Assembly (NCBI RefSeq): GCF_041080675.1
Contig: NZ_CP163520.1
Span: forward strand, 7,903,501-7,967,500
Length of the DNA: 64,000 nt
Source: Streptomyces sp. cg36
Lineage (GTDB): Bacteria > Actinomycetota > Actinomycetes > Streptomycetales > Streptomycetaceae
Reading direction: 5' to 3'
Below the pieces are notes generated by a model. The model was given only the letters and a program-made list of their open reading frames with translations, had not been told where the DNA came from and searched no databases. The position numbers were made by a program, and so were the translations under genes. Each line of letters starts with the position of its first letter. The stretch's first letter is position 1. Below are positions 9,503-16,644 of the stretch, piece after piece.

Positions 9503-9969
9503 CCTGGACCGCCGCCTCTGTGAGTCTCCGATGCCACCACGATGCCACTCGAATGAGCCGGTGTGATACGTCGAGAACGCCAACTCTACGTCGCGGCGCA
9601 GCGATTGAGAGGCCAGTGTGCGTATTGGGCCGGAACCGGCGTAGCGCAGCGAGGAATGGGCGAGCCGGCCCTGCCGCGCCGACGGCCACTCTTCGGGTCC
9701 CGCAGGAGGCGGCTGCCGAAAAAAACCGCACCGGATGTATCTGATGCGGCACTCGCTCCTCTGTGTGGGGTGAGCAAGGCGCGCCGTTGCGTTGCCAGTG
9801 GGGAGCGAGGGGATGGGGCCGTGAGCGGAAACAGACAGGGACGGTGTGCTCCAGCGTCCGGGACGCGTCAAGTGTGAGGCGTGTCCGGCTTATTGGGGCA
9901 GCTGGAACGATCCCCCGCGATGTGTCTTCCCGCCGGGGCCCGCGCGATGACATCTGAAGGGAACGGCAC
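9503..9969. other. intergenic region upstream of the P450-pentapeptide cluster
   Basis: 467 bases with no convincing gene on either strand. The last 30 bases contain the ribosome binding site (AAGGGA) of the P450. The promoter of the cluster should lie here, but no clear -35/-10 pair was seen. Confidence 0.4.
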
Positions 9970-11115
9970 GTGACGGACACGAACATCTTGAGCCTGCTGG
10001 AACCGGCCGCCCTGCTCGATCCTCATCCGATATACCGGCGATGGAAAGAGCAGTCCACGGTTCTGTGGGACTCGGACATCGAAGCATGGCTGGTGACCGG
10101 CTACGACGAAGCCTTCACCGCACTGCGGGACGTGGAGAACTTCTGCCAGGACTGGCGCCGGATCGGGGTGGACACCCCGCCGTCCCTGCTCAGCCTCCAG
10201 ACCCTCGACCCGCCGGAGCACACCCGCATCCGCCACTTGATGCTCGAGGGCTTCAAGGCGGCGGACCCGGAGGTTCTGGAGCGCACCGTACAGAACACCC
10301 TCGACGAGCTGCTGGCCGCCGTGGAGGGGGAGAAGACCTTCGACTTCGTCTCCAAGGTGGCCGAACCCCTCACCTTGCGGGCCGTCACCCAGTTGCTGGG
10401 TGTTCCCCAGCCCGACAAGGACTGGTTCATCCCCTTGTCGAACACCATCGTGGACGGAATGGACTCCAGCCTCCGGCCCGAGTGCTACCAGCCCGGCGTC
10501 GAGGCCCGCGCGATTCTCACCGAACTGGCCGGGGAGTGGCTCAAGTCCCCGCTGCCGGACGGATTCGCCGCCCACGTCGTCAAGAGGGCCCCGAGCGCGG
10601 GAGTCGACCACGACGTGCTCCTCAACTCCTTGCGCGTCGTGCTGCAAGCCGGCTTCCAGACGGCCAGCCGCTTCCTCGTCACGGGGTTGCTCACGCTGCT
10701 CCGCATACCGCCCGAGCGGCGGGTCCCCGTGGACACCGACCAGGCGGTCAACGAGCTCGTCAGGTTCGCCGGACCCGTGCACGTGGAGAGCCGGGCCTGC
10801 GTCCAGGACACCGTCCTCGGCGAGCAGAAGATCCGCAAGGGCGAGGTCGTCTCGATGTTCCTCGGTGCGGCGAACAGGGACCCCCGGATGTTCGAGGACC
10901 CCGAATCCCTGCGGTGGGACCGGACGCCCAACCGCCACCTCGGTTTCGGCCGCGGCCCGCACGCCTGCCTCGGAGCACAGGTCGCCGTGCAGGTCGCCCG
11001 CAGCACCTTCGGGACCATCGGCCGCCGATATCCGGACGCCCGGCTCGTCTCCGAGCCCGTACCGCGTCCCAACGTGACCGAGCACGGGATGTACAGCCTC
11101 GAGATTTCGTTCTGA
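9970..11115 (+). CDS. cytochrome P450, likely peptide cross-linking enzyme
   Basis: A 381-residue class I bacterial P450. The heme loop is FGRGPHACLG with the thiolate ligand Cys333; an ExxR-containing K helix and the I helix are present. In the I helix the usual acid before Thr is Gln (AGFQT, Ala227-Thr231). The GTG start has AAGGGA upstream. It is followed at 73 bases by three tiny ORFs that each encode MRHVH and then by an exporter. The known precedent is BytO of biarylitide biosynthesis, a P450 that links two aromatic side chains of a pentapeptide encoded by an 18-nt gene. By analogy this enzyme probably cross-links residues 3 and 5 of MRHVH. Confidence 0.85.
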   Translation: MTDTNILSLLEPAALLDPHPIYRRWKEQSTVLWDSDIEAWLVTGYDEAFTALRDVENFCQDWRRIGVDTPPSLLSLQTLDPPEHTRIRHLMLEGFKAADPEVLERTVQNTLDELLAAVEGEKTFDFVSKVAEPLTLRAVTQLLGVPQPDKDWFIPLSNTIVDGMDSSLRPECYQPGVEARAILTELAGEWLKSPLPDGFAAHVVKRAPSAGVDHDVLLNSLRVVLQAGFQTASRFLVTGLLTLLRIPPERRVPVDTDQAVNELVRFAGPVHVESRACVQDTVLGEQKIRKGEVVSMFLGAANRDPRMFEDPESLRWDRTPNRHLGFGRGPHACLGAQVAVQVARSTFGTIGRRYPDARLVSEPVPRPNVTEHGMYSLEISF

Positions 11116-11188
11116 GGAACGGCCCCGCCGCTGCGGGAGACCGCCCCGGAACGAGCCCCGCACAGGTGACAGGAGAGGGGGAAAGGCC

Positions 11189-11206
11189 ATGCGTCACGTC
11201 CACTGA
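11189..11206 (+). CDS. pentapeptide precursor MRHVH, copy 1
   Basis: An 18-nt ORF: ATG CGT CAC GTC CAC TGA, encoding MRHVH. It is preceded by a purine-rich ribosome binding site (AGGAGAGGGGGAAAGG) ending 2 bases before the ATG. It is the first of three such ORFs between the P450 and the exporter. Minimal RiPP precursors of exactly this length (MRYYH type) are known from biarylitide clusters. The Met-Arg start and C-terminal His match that pattern; position 3 is His instead of Tyr. Confidence 0.8.
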   Translation: MRHVH

Positions 11207-11258
11207 ACCAGCAGCACGCAGATCCTCAGCCCGTCCTGGTTGTTGGAGAGGAGGAGCC

Positions 11259-11276
11259 ATGCGCCACGTTCACTGA
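11259..11276 (+). CDS. pentapeptide precursor MRHVH, copy 2
   Basis: An 18-nt ORF: ATG CGC CAC GTT CAC TGA. It encodes the same MRHVH as copies 1 and 3, although two codons differ at the third base (CGC for CGT, GTT for GTC). GGAGAGGAGGAG lies immediately upstream. Identical peptide with silent changes is what selection on the peptide would leave. The bases after the stop (AATCCGCG, counting from the A of TGA) are shared with copy 3. Confidence 0.82.
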   Translation: MRHVH

Positions 11277-11353
11277 ATCCGCGTCGCACGCGAGCACACC
11301 GGAGGGATCAACCACCCTCGATGAGGGAACTCGATGGGGGAAGGAGAACCATC

Positions 11354-11371
11354 ATGCGTCACGTCCACTGA
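11354..11371 (+). CDS. pentapeptide precursor MRHVH, copy 3
   Basis: An 18-nt ORF identical in sequence to copy 1, with GGGGGAAGGAGA about 6 bases before the ATG. A second in-frame ATG at 11321 would give a 16-residue form (MRELDGGRRTIMRHVH), but copies 1 and 2 lack such an extension, so the pentapeptide is the common product. It lies 100 bases before the exporter gene. Confidence 0.8.
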   Translation: MRHVH

Positions 11372-11406
11372 ATCCGCGGGTAGCGGGAGTCTGAAGTGAG
11401 ATTCCC

Positions 11407-11441
11407 GGTGGACCCGGTGGGTCGCTCCCGCCGGGTCCACC
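11407..11441 (+). terminator. strong hairpin between precursor genes and exporter
   Basis: Arms GGTGGACCCGG (11407-11417) and CCGGGTCCACC (11431-11441) pair perfectly. Inside them a T-G wobble and GGG/CCC extend the stem to 15 bp around the loop TCGCT. There is no T-run. It may partly stop or process the transcript so that P450 and precursor mRNA exceed exporter mRNA. Confidence 0.6.
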
Positions 11442-11471
11442 AGGATCAACCGGGAAAGGTGAGGGCAGTCT

Positions 11472-12680
11472 GTGCGGGATTCCGCTGTCCGTACGGCTCC
11501 GGCGCCAGGGGTCAGGTCGGTGCTCCGCGTGCCGGGCATGCGTGCCGTGTTCGTCGCGCACGCCGTGTCCATGGTGGGCACGTTGGCCGCCGAGGTGGCC
11601 CTGTCGATCCTCATCTTCCAGCGGACCGGCTCCGCCCTGTGGTCGGCGCTGGTCCTCGTCTGCTCGTTCCTTCCCTACGCCGTGGGCGGCACCGTACTGT
11701 CGTCACTCGCCGACCGGTTCCGGCCGCGGCGCGTCCTGGTCACCTGCGACCTGCTCAGCGCCGCCTGCATCGCGGCCATGCTGATCCCGGGAATGCCGAC
11801 GCTCGGCCTGCTGGGACTCCTGCTCGTCACCGGGTTCGTGGCGCCGCTCTTCCAGGGCGCCCGGGCGGCGAGCCTGTCCCACCTGCTGGACGCGGATCTC
11901 TTCCCGATCGGCCGTTCGCTGCTGCGGACCATCAGCCAGAGCGCCGTCGTGACCGGATTCGCCGTGGGCAGTGTGCTGGTGGCCGCTGTCGGACCGCTGT
12001 GGCTCCTGGCGGTGGACGCGTGCAGTTTCGTGGTCTCCGCCGCACTCATCGGATACCGCACACCGGCCGCCCCCGCCGGCGATCCCGGTGGTGAGCGCAC
12101 GCTGCGGGCCGTGATGAAGGGCTCGGCGGAAGGGCTGCAGCACATCCGGGCCAACCGGCCGCTGCGCCGACTGATCCTGCTGACCTGGGCCGTGCCCGGC
12201 TTCTCGTCCGTGGGCGACGGTCTGGCCGTCGCCTACACCGCCGAAGCGGGCTCGGCGGCCACCGCGGCGGGCTGGCTCTTCACCGGGTACGCCGTGGGCA
12301 CGGTCATCGGCGAACTCGTGGTGGCGCGGCTGTCCCCCGACGCCCGCCGCCGTCTCATCACGGCTCTGGCCGTCGGCTCCCAGATCCCGCTGACCGGCTT
12401 CCTCCTCGGCCCGTCCGTTCCCGTGGCGGCAGCGCTGCTGGCGCTCTCCGGCGCGGGCTTCGCGTGCAACCAGGGCATCGACCCGCTGATCCTGGCGGCG
12501 ACGGACCCCGGCTACCGGGGCCGCCTGTTCACGGTGCAGACGAGCGGGCTCATGACGGTGCAAGGCGTGGGGGTCGCTCTGTCCGGCGCCCTGGGGACAC
12601 AGCTGAACCCCGGCGTCGTCATCGGCGCGACCGGGCTTGTGGGGGCGCCGGCCGTCTGGCTCCTGGCCCGTCGGCGGTGA
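11472..12680 (+). CDS. MFS transporter, probable exporter of the pentapeptide product
   Basis: A 402-residue major facilitator superfamily protein with about 11-12 hydrophobic segments. The loop after the second helix carries the motif-A-like sequence SLADRFRPRRVL. A central cytoplasmic loop lies near residues 196-225. The GTG start has AAAGGTGAGG upstream. Because it follows the P450 and the three precursor ORFs on the same strand, export of and self-protection from their product is the natural guess. It resembles drug-efflux MFS proteins in general; substrate is not visible in the sequence. Confidence 0.85.
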   Translation: MRDSAVRTAPAPGVRSVLRVPGMRAVFVAHAVSMVGTLAAEVALSILIFQRTGSALWSALVLVCSFLPYAVGGTVLSSLADRFRPRRVLVTCDLLSAACIAAMLIPGMPTLGLLGLLLVTGFVAPLFQGARAASLSHLLDADLFPIGRSLLRTISQSAVVTGFAVGSVLVAAVGPLWLLAVDACSFVVSAALIGYRTPAAPAGDPGGERTLRAVMKGSAEGLQHIRANRPLRRLILLTWAVPGFSSVGDGLAVAYTAEAGSAATAAGWLFTGYAVGTVIGELVVARLSPDARRRLITALAVGSQIPLTGFLLGPSVPVAAALLALSGAGFACNQGIDPLILAATDPGYRGRLFTVQTSGLMTVQGVGVALSGALGTQLNPGVVIGATGLVGAPAVWLLARRR

Positions 12681-12685
12681 CCCGT

Positions 12686-12703
12686 ACCGGTGTCTTCACC
12701 GGT
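12686..12703 (+). terminator. hairpin after MFS gene
   Basis: 7-bp stem ACCGGTG/CACCGGT with loop TCTT, starting 6 bases past the stop codon. It is a candidate terminator for the P450-pentapeptide-MFS unit. Confidence 0.45.
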
Positions 12704-12804
12704 TGCCGGGGCCGGCCGGCTGAGCGGATCCGAAGACTGTCAGTGCCCCGATCCATACTGGTTCCGCGGTGCCACCCTGGCAGCGCGGTACGAGGGGGAT
12801 CGTC

Positions 12805-13383
12805 ATGGCTGAGGTGCTGGTTCTTCATCACGGGCACGGGCTGACCGCGGGCGTACGGGAGTTCGCCGAGCGGCTGCGGGAGGCCGGGCACATCGTCCAT
12901 GCCCCGGACCTGTTCGAGGGGCGGGTCTTCGAGAAGCTCGAAGAGGGCATCGAGTACGCCGAGCGCACCGGCTTCGAGACGATCACCGCGCGCGGGATCG
13001 CCGCCGCCGAGGAGCTGCCCGCGGGGCTCGTGTGCCTGGGGTTCTCGCTCGGCGTCCTGCCGGCGCAGCGGCTGGCCCAGACCTGCGCCGGGGTGAAGGG
13101 CGCGCTGCTGCTGGAGGCGTGCCTGCCGGTCTCGGAGTTCGGCGGTTCCTGGCCGCAGGGCGTCCCGGTCCAGGTCCACGGCATGGACGCGGATCCGTTC
13201 TTCGCCAGGGAGGGTGATGCGGATGCCGCCCGCGCGTTCGTCGGGGTGGCGACGGATGCCGAGCTCTTTCTCTATCCCGGCGACAGGCATCTGTTCACCG
13301 ACAGCAGCCTCCCGTCCTACGACGAGCAGGCCGCCAAGCGGGTGGAGCATCGGGTGCTGGAGTTCCTTGAACGCGTCCGATAG
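12805..13383 (+). CDS. dienelactone-hydrolase-like alpha/beta hydrolase
   Basis: A 192-residue alpha/beta hydrolase of the dienelactone hydrolase group. The nucleophile elbow is GFSLG with Ser81, where classical dienelactone hydrolases have Cys. The acid is likely the Asp in HGMDADPF and the base the His in YPGDRHLF near residue 160. The start at MAEVLVLHHG is supported by GAGGGGGA upstream. It follows the exporter at about 125 bases behind a hairpin, so it is probably a separate unit. Substrate unknown. Confidence 0.75.
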   Translation: MAEVLVLHHGHGLTAGVREFAERLREAGHIVHAPDLFEGRVFEKLEEGIEYAERTGFETITARGIAAAEELPAGLVCLGFSLGVLPAQRLAQTCAGVKGALLLEACLPVSEFGGSWPQGVPVQVHGMDADPFFAREGDADAARAFVGVATDAELFLYPGDRHLFTDSSLPSYDEQAAKRVEHRVLEFLERVR

Positions 13384-13518
13384 CCCGGCTTGCCCGCGGC
13401 GAGCTGCCATCTCATGGGGGCTCTGCACGGCGGCGCAGGAATCCCGTCGGCGCGCGGCGCGCACTGTCCGTGGTGTGGGCCACCGCCTCGCGGCCACCGG
13501 GGGTGATGTGACGCTGTG

Positions 13519-14103
13519 TCAGGCGCCTGGCTCCGGCGCGGCCAGCGGCCGTCCGAGCCGGAGGTTCCAGCGCCCGGCCCGGCCGCTGAGGTCCGTCGCC
13601 GTCAGTGGCAGCACGTCGAGCCGCCAGAACGCGGTCGCCGGCAGGCCGACGGCATGTACGGCCGCGGCCCGCACGACTTCCGGTTCGACGACGGCGAGGA
13701 GGCGGCCATCGGTCTCCTGTGCCCCGTCGAGCCAGCGCCCGACCCGCTCGCACACGTCCCGTACGGACTCGCCGCCGTGCGCCGCCCAGTCGGGGTCGCC
13801 GATCCAGCGGCCCACTTCTTCCGGCTCGGCAACCGCCACTTCGTCCAGGGTGCACCCCCGCCAGCGGCCCACGTCCAGCCCTCGCAGCTCGGGCACCTCC
13901 ACCCCGTCGAGACCGAGCGCCGACGCCGTCTCCCGGCAGCGGACGCTGGGGGACACGCTCACCAGGCTGGACGTGGGCAGCGAGGGGGCCGCCGAGCGGG
14001 CGCGGGCCGCACCGGTGGCGTCGATGGAGTCGCCGTCGTAGAAGCGGGCCTGCCGCTGTGAAGGGCTCATGGCGGGCGAGATGAGGGTGACGCGGGTGGT
14101 CAC
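13519..14103 (-). CDS. histidine-phosphatase-fold protein lacking the catalytic histidines
   Basis: A 194-residue protein with the scaffold of the histidine phosphatase (phosphoglycerate mutase) superfamily: GLDVGRWRG, the PDWAAHGGESVRDV segment and the C-terminal strand layout. The defining RHG motif after the first strand is replaced by SPAMSP, and the second conserved His region reads VVEPEVVRAA rather than SHGGVIR. It should therefore be inactive as a phosphatase. The GTG start with AGGAG upstream is preferred to a longer form. It is the last gene behind the cobalamin ECF transporter genes, where a CobC-like phosphatase would be expected. Confidence 0.75.
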   Translation of the reverse strand: MTTRVTLISPAMSPSQRQARFYDGDSIDATGAARARSAAPSLPTSSLVSVSPSVRCRETASALGLDGVEVPELRGLDVGRWRGCTLDEVAVAEPEEVGRWIGDPDWAAHGGESVRDVCERVGRWLDGAQETDGRLLAVVEPEVVRAAAVHAVGLPATAFWRLDVLPLTATDLSGRAGRWNLRLGRPLAAPEPGA

Positions 14104-14173
14104 GGGTGCTCCTGTCGGCTCGGCTGTCCTGGGGTGAGGAGGCAAGTCTCCCCGGAATGCGGTTCGTCGTTCT

Positions 14174-14992
14174 CTACGCCCGGCGGGCGCCGTCGCCCTC
14201 GGGGGCGAAGCGGACGGGTGCTTGGAAGCGGGCCTTGCGGGCGGCGCGGCGGAAGACCGTGAGGACGGCCGGTCCGGCCAGGCAGATGCAGACGAAGTTG
14301 GTGACCGCGCGGCCGGTGTCCCAGCCCAGGGAGGTGGCGAGGTCGAAGGCCAGGTACCGGTGGAACTGCTCGGTGAAGGGCAGGCCGGGCAGGTAGGCGA
14401 TGGAGCTGTTGGGGTCCAGCGAGAAGGGCCAGAAGGACAGGTTGAGGAGGAAGCCGAAGAGATAGCCGGAGAGCGAGCCGTAGCCGGCCAGCAGGGCGAC
14501 CTCCCGCCTGCCGGTGGCCCTGGGCAGGAAGCCCGCGAGCATGCCGACGAAGGCGCAGCCGAACATCTGGTAGGGCATCCACGGTCCGACGCCGCCGGTG
14601 ATGAGGGCGGAGGCGAACAGGGAGGTGCAGCCGAGGGTGAATCCGAAGCCCGGCCCGAAGACCCGGCCGGACAGGACGAGGATGAAGAAGACCGTCTCGA
14701 TGCCTGCGGTCCCGGCGCCCAGGGGGCGGATGGCGGCGTTGACGGCGGACAGGACGCCCAGCATGGCCAGGGCCTTGGAGTTGATGCCGCCCTCGGAGAT
14801 CTCCGAGATGACCACCGACAGCACGATCACCAGGAGTACGCCGAAGATCAGCGGAGGCGCGTAGTTCGAGCCGAACTTTCCCGGGGCCACGAGGAACGGC
14901 CAGAAGAACGCGACGATCCCGAGGAAGGCGGCCATCGCGATGACGACGGCCGCGCGCGGGCGGATCCGGATGGCGGGGCCGGCGGCGCTCAT
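14174..14992 (-). CDS. ECF transporter substrate-binding (S) component, probably for cobalamin
   Basis: A 272-residue membrane protein with six or more hydrophobic segments and a basic C-terminus. It resembles the large CbrT-like S components that bind cobalamin in ECF transporters. The ATG overlaps the stop of the ATPase gene by 4 bases (ATGA), so translation is coupled. Substrate is inferred from the cobalamin riboswitch at the head of the operon and the intrinsic-factor-like genes, not from binding residues. Confidence 0.75.
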   Translation of the reverse strand: MSAAGPAIRIRPRAAVVIAMAAFLGIVAFFWPFLVAPGKFGSNYAPPLIFGVLLVIVLSVVISEISEGGINSKALAMLGVLSAVNAAIRPLGAGTAGIETVFFILVLSGRVFGPGFGFTLGCTSLFASALITGGVGPWMPYQMFGCAFVGMLAGFLPRATGRREVALLAGYGSLSGYLFGFLLNLSFWPFSLDPNSSIAYLPGLPFTEQFHRYLAFDLATSLGWDTGRAVTNFVCICLAGPAVLTVFRRAARKARFQAPVRFAPEGDGARRA

Positions 14993-16644
14993 GAGGCGGT
15001 GTCCGTCGCGGTGCCGCGGCCCAGGGCGGCGACTGCCTGGGCGACGGTGAGGTAGGGGAGCGGCGCGAGGATCTTCGCGGTCTGCGGGGCGAAGACCGGG
15101 GAGGCGACGATGACTTCCGTGGTGGGTCCGTCGGCCACGATGTCGCCCTCGGCCATGACGACGACCCGGTCGGCGGCGCGGGCCACGAACTCCACGTCGT
15201 GGGTGGAGATGACCACGGCCCGGCCCTCGGCGGCGAGGTCGTCGACGATGCGGACGAGCTGTTCCTTGGCCCGGTAGTCCAGGCCGCGGGTGGGCTCGTC
15301 CAGGAGCAGGATGTCCGGGGCCGCGGCCAGTTGGATGGCGAGGACGAGGGCGAGCTTCTGGCCCTCCGACAGGTCGCGCGGGTGCGTGGTGTCCGCGATG
15401 CCGGGGGCCAGCCGGTCCAGGAGCGCGCGGGCCGTGGTGCCGGTCGCGGTTACGGCCGACTCGGCGTCCGCCTGGTCGAGTTCCTGTTTCACCGTCTCCA
15501 GGTACAGCAGGTCGGTGGGGGTCTGCGGGACCAGGCCCACCAGCTTGCGCGCCTGGGTGGCGGGGAGCTTGCGGGGGTCGGCGGTGCCGGTGGGGCCCGT
15601 GGGGATGCGCACGGAGCCCGCCGTACGGGGCCCCGAGCCCTGGAGCGCCCACAGCAGGGAGGACTTGCCGGAGCCGTTGCGGCCCATGAGGGCGGTCACC
15701 TCGCCGCCGTGCAGGGCCAGGTCGACGGCGCGGACGGCCGGTACGCCGTGGTAGCTCACGGTGACGCCGTGCGCGGTGAGGAGGGTGGGCCGGTCGGCGG
15801 CCAGTGGCGGTCGGGCGGGTGCGGGCTCGGTGTCGGCGAGTTCCCCGCGTACCGGAGCTGCGGCGCGGCGGGCGTCGCGGATGGACAGGGGCAGCGGGTC
15901 CCAGCCGGCCGCGCGGCCGAGCTCCACGATGGGCGGCGCGATGGACGTCGTGCGGAACACCGTCGCGGGCGGCCCCGAGACGACGCGGCCGTCGCCGGGC
16001 AGCTGGATGACGCGGTCGGCGTACTGCACGACGCGTTCCAGGCGGTGTTCGGCCAGCAGGACGGTGACGCCGAGGTCGTGGACGAGGCGGGTGACCGCGG
16101 CCAGGACCTCCTCGGCGGCGGTCGGGTCGAGCGCGGAGGTGGGTTCGTCCAGGACGAGGACGCGGGGGTGCGCGGTGAGCACCGAGCCGATGGCGACGCG
16201 CTGCTGCTGGCCCCCGGAGAGCTCGTGCAGGGCGCGGTGGCGCAGGTCGGCCAAGCCGAGGAGGTCGAGGGTCTCCTCCACCCGCTTGCGCATGGTGGCC
16301 GGGGGAACCGCCAACTGCTCCATGGTGTAGGCGAGTTCCTCCTCGACCGTGTCGGTGACGAAGGAGTCGAGCGGGTCCTGGCCCACCACGCCGACCACGT
16401 CGGCCAGTTCGCGCGGCGGGTGCTCGGCGGTGTCGCGGCCGTCGACGGTCACCCGCCCGTAGAGGGTGCCTCCGGTGAAGTGCGGTACGAGGCCGTTGAC
16501 GGCGCCGAGGAGCGTGGACTTGCCGACGCCGGTGTGGCCGACGACGAGGCACAGTTCGCCCTCCTCGACGGTCAGGTCCACATCGCGCAGGACCGGTCCG
16601 TCCGCGTCCTCGTAGTGGACGCTGACCTGGTCGAAGGTGATCAC
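14989..16644 (-). CDS. ECF transporter ATPase with two fused ABC domains
   Basis: A 551-residue double ATPase. Domain 1 has Walker A GHTGVGKST (residues 36-44), signature LSGGQQQRVAIG and Walker B VLVLDEPTSALD. Domain 2 has Walker A GRNGSGKSS with Lys327, signature LSEGQKLALVLA and Walker B ILLLDEPTRGLD. It corresponds to EcfA1-EcfA2 in one chain and would drive the T and S subunits encoded on either side. The GTG start overlaps the upstream T-component stop by 4 bases and the stop overlaps the S-component start by 4 bases. Confidence 0.9.
   Translation of the reverse strand: MITFDQVSVHYEDADGPVLRDVDLTVEEGELCLVVGHTGVGKSTLLGAVNGLVPHFTGGTLYGRVTVDGRDTAEHPPRELADVVGVVGQDPLDSFVTDTVEEELAYTMEQLAVPPATMRKRVEETLDLLGLADLRHRALHELSGGQQQRVAIGSVLTAHPRVLVLDEPTSALDPTAAEEVLAAVTRLVHDLGVTVLLAEHRLERVVQYADRVIQLPGDGRVVSGPPATVFRTTSIAPPIVELGRAAGWDPLPLSIRDARRAAAPVRGELADTEPAPARPPLAADRPTLLTAHGVTVSYHGVPAVRAVDLALHGGEVTALMGRNGSGKSSLLWALQGSGPRTAGSVRIPTGPTGTADPRKLPATQARKLVGLVPQTPTDLLYLETVKQELDQADAESAVTATGTTARALLDRLAPGIADTTHPRDLSEGQKLALVLAIQLAAAPDILLLDEPTRGLDYRAKEQLVRIVDDLAAEGRAVVISTHDVEFVARAADRVVVMAEGDIVADGPTTEVIVASPVFAPQTAKILAPLPYLTVAQAVAALGRGTATDTAS

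Noticed and set aside
12805..13383. Dienelactone-hydrolase-like gene as part of the pentapeptide cluster
   Set aside because: It lies behind a hairpin with a separate gap of about 125 bases, and nothing in it suggests peptide processing.
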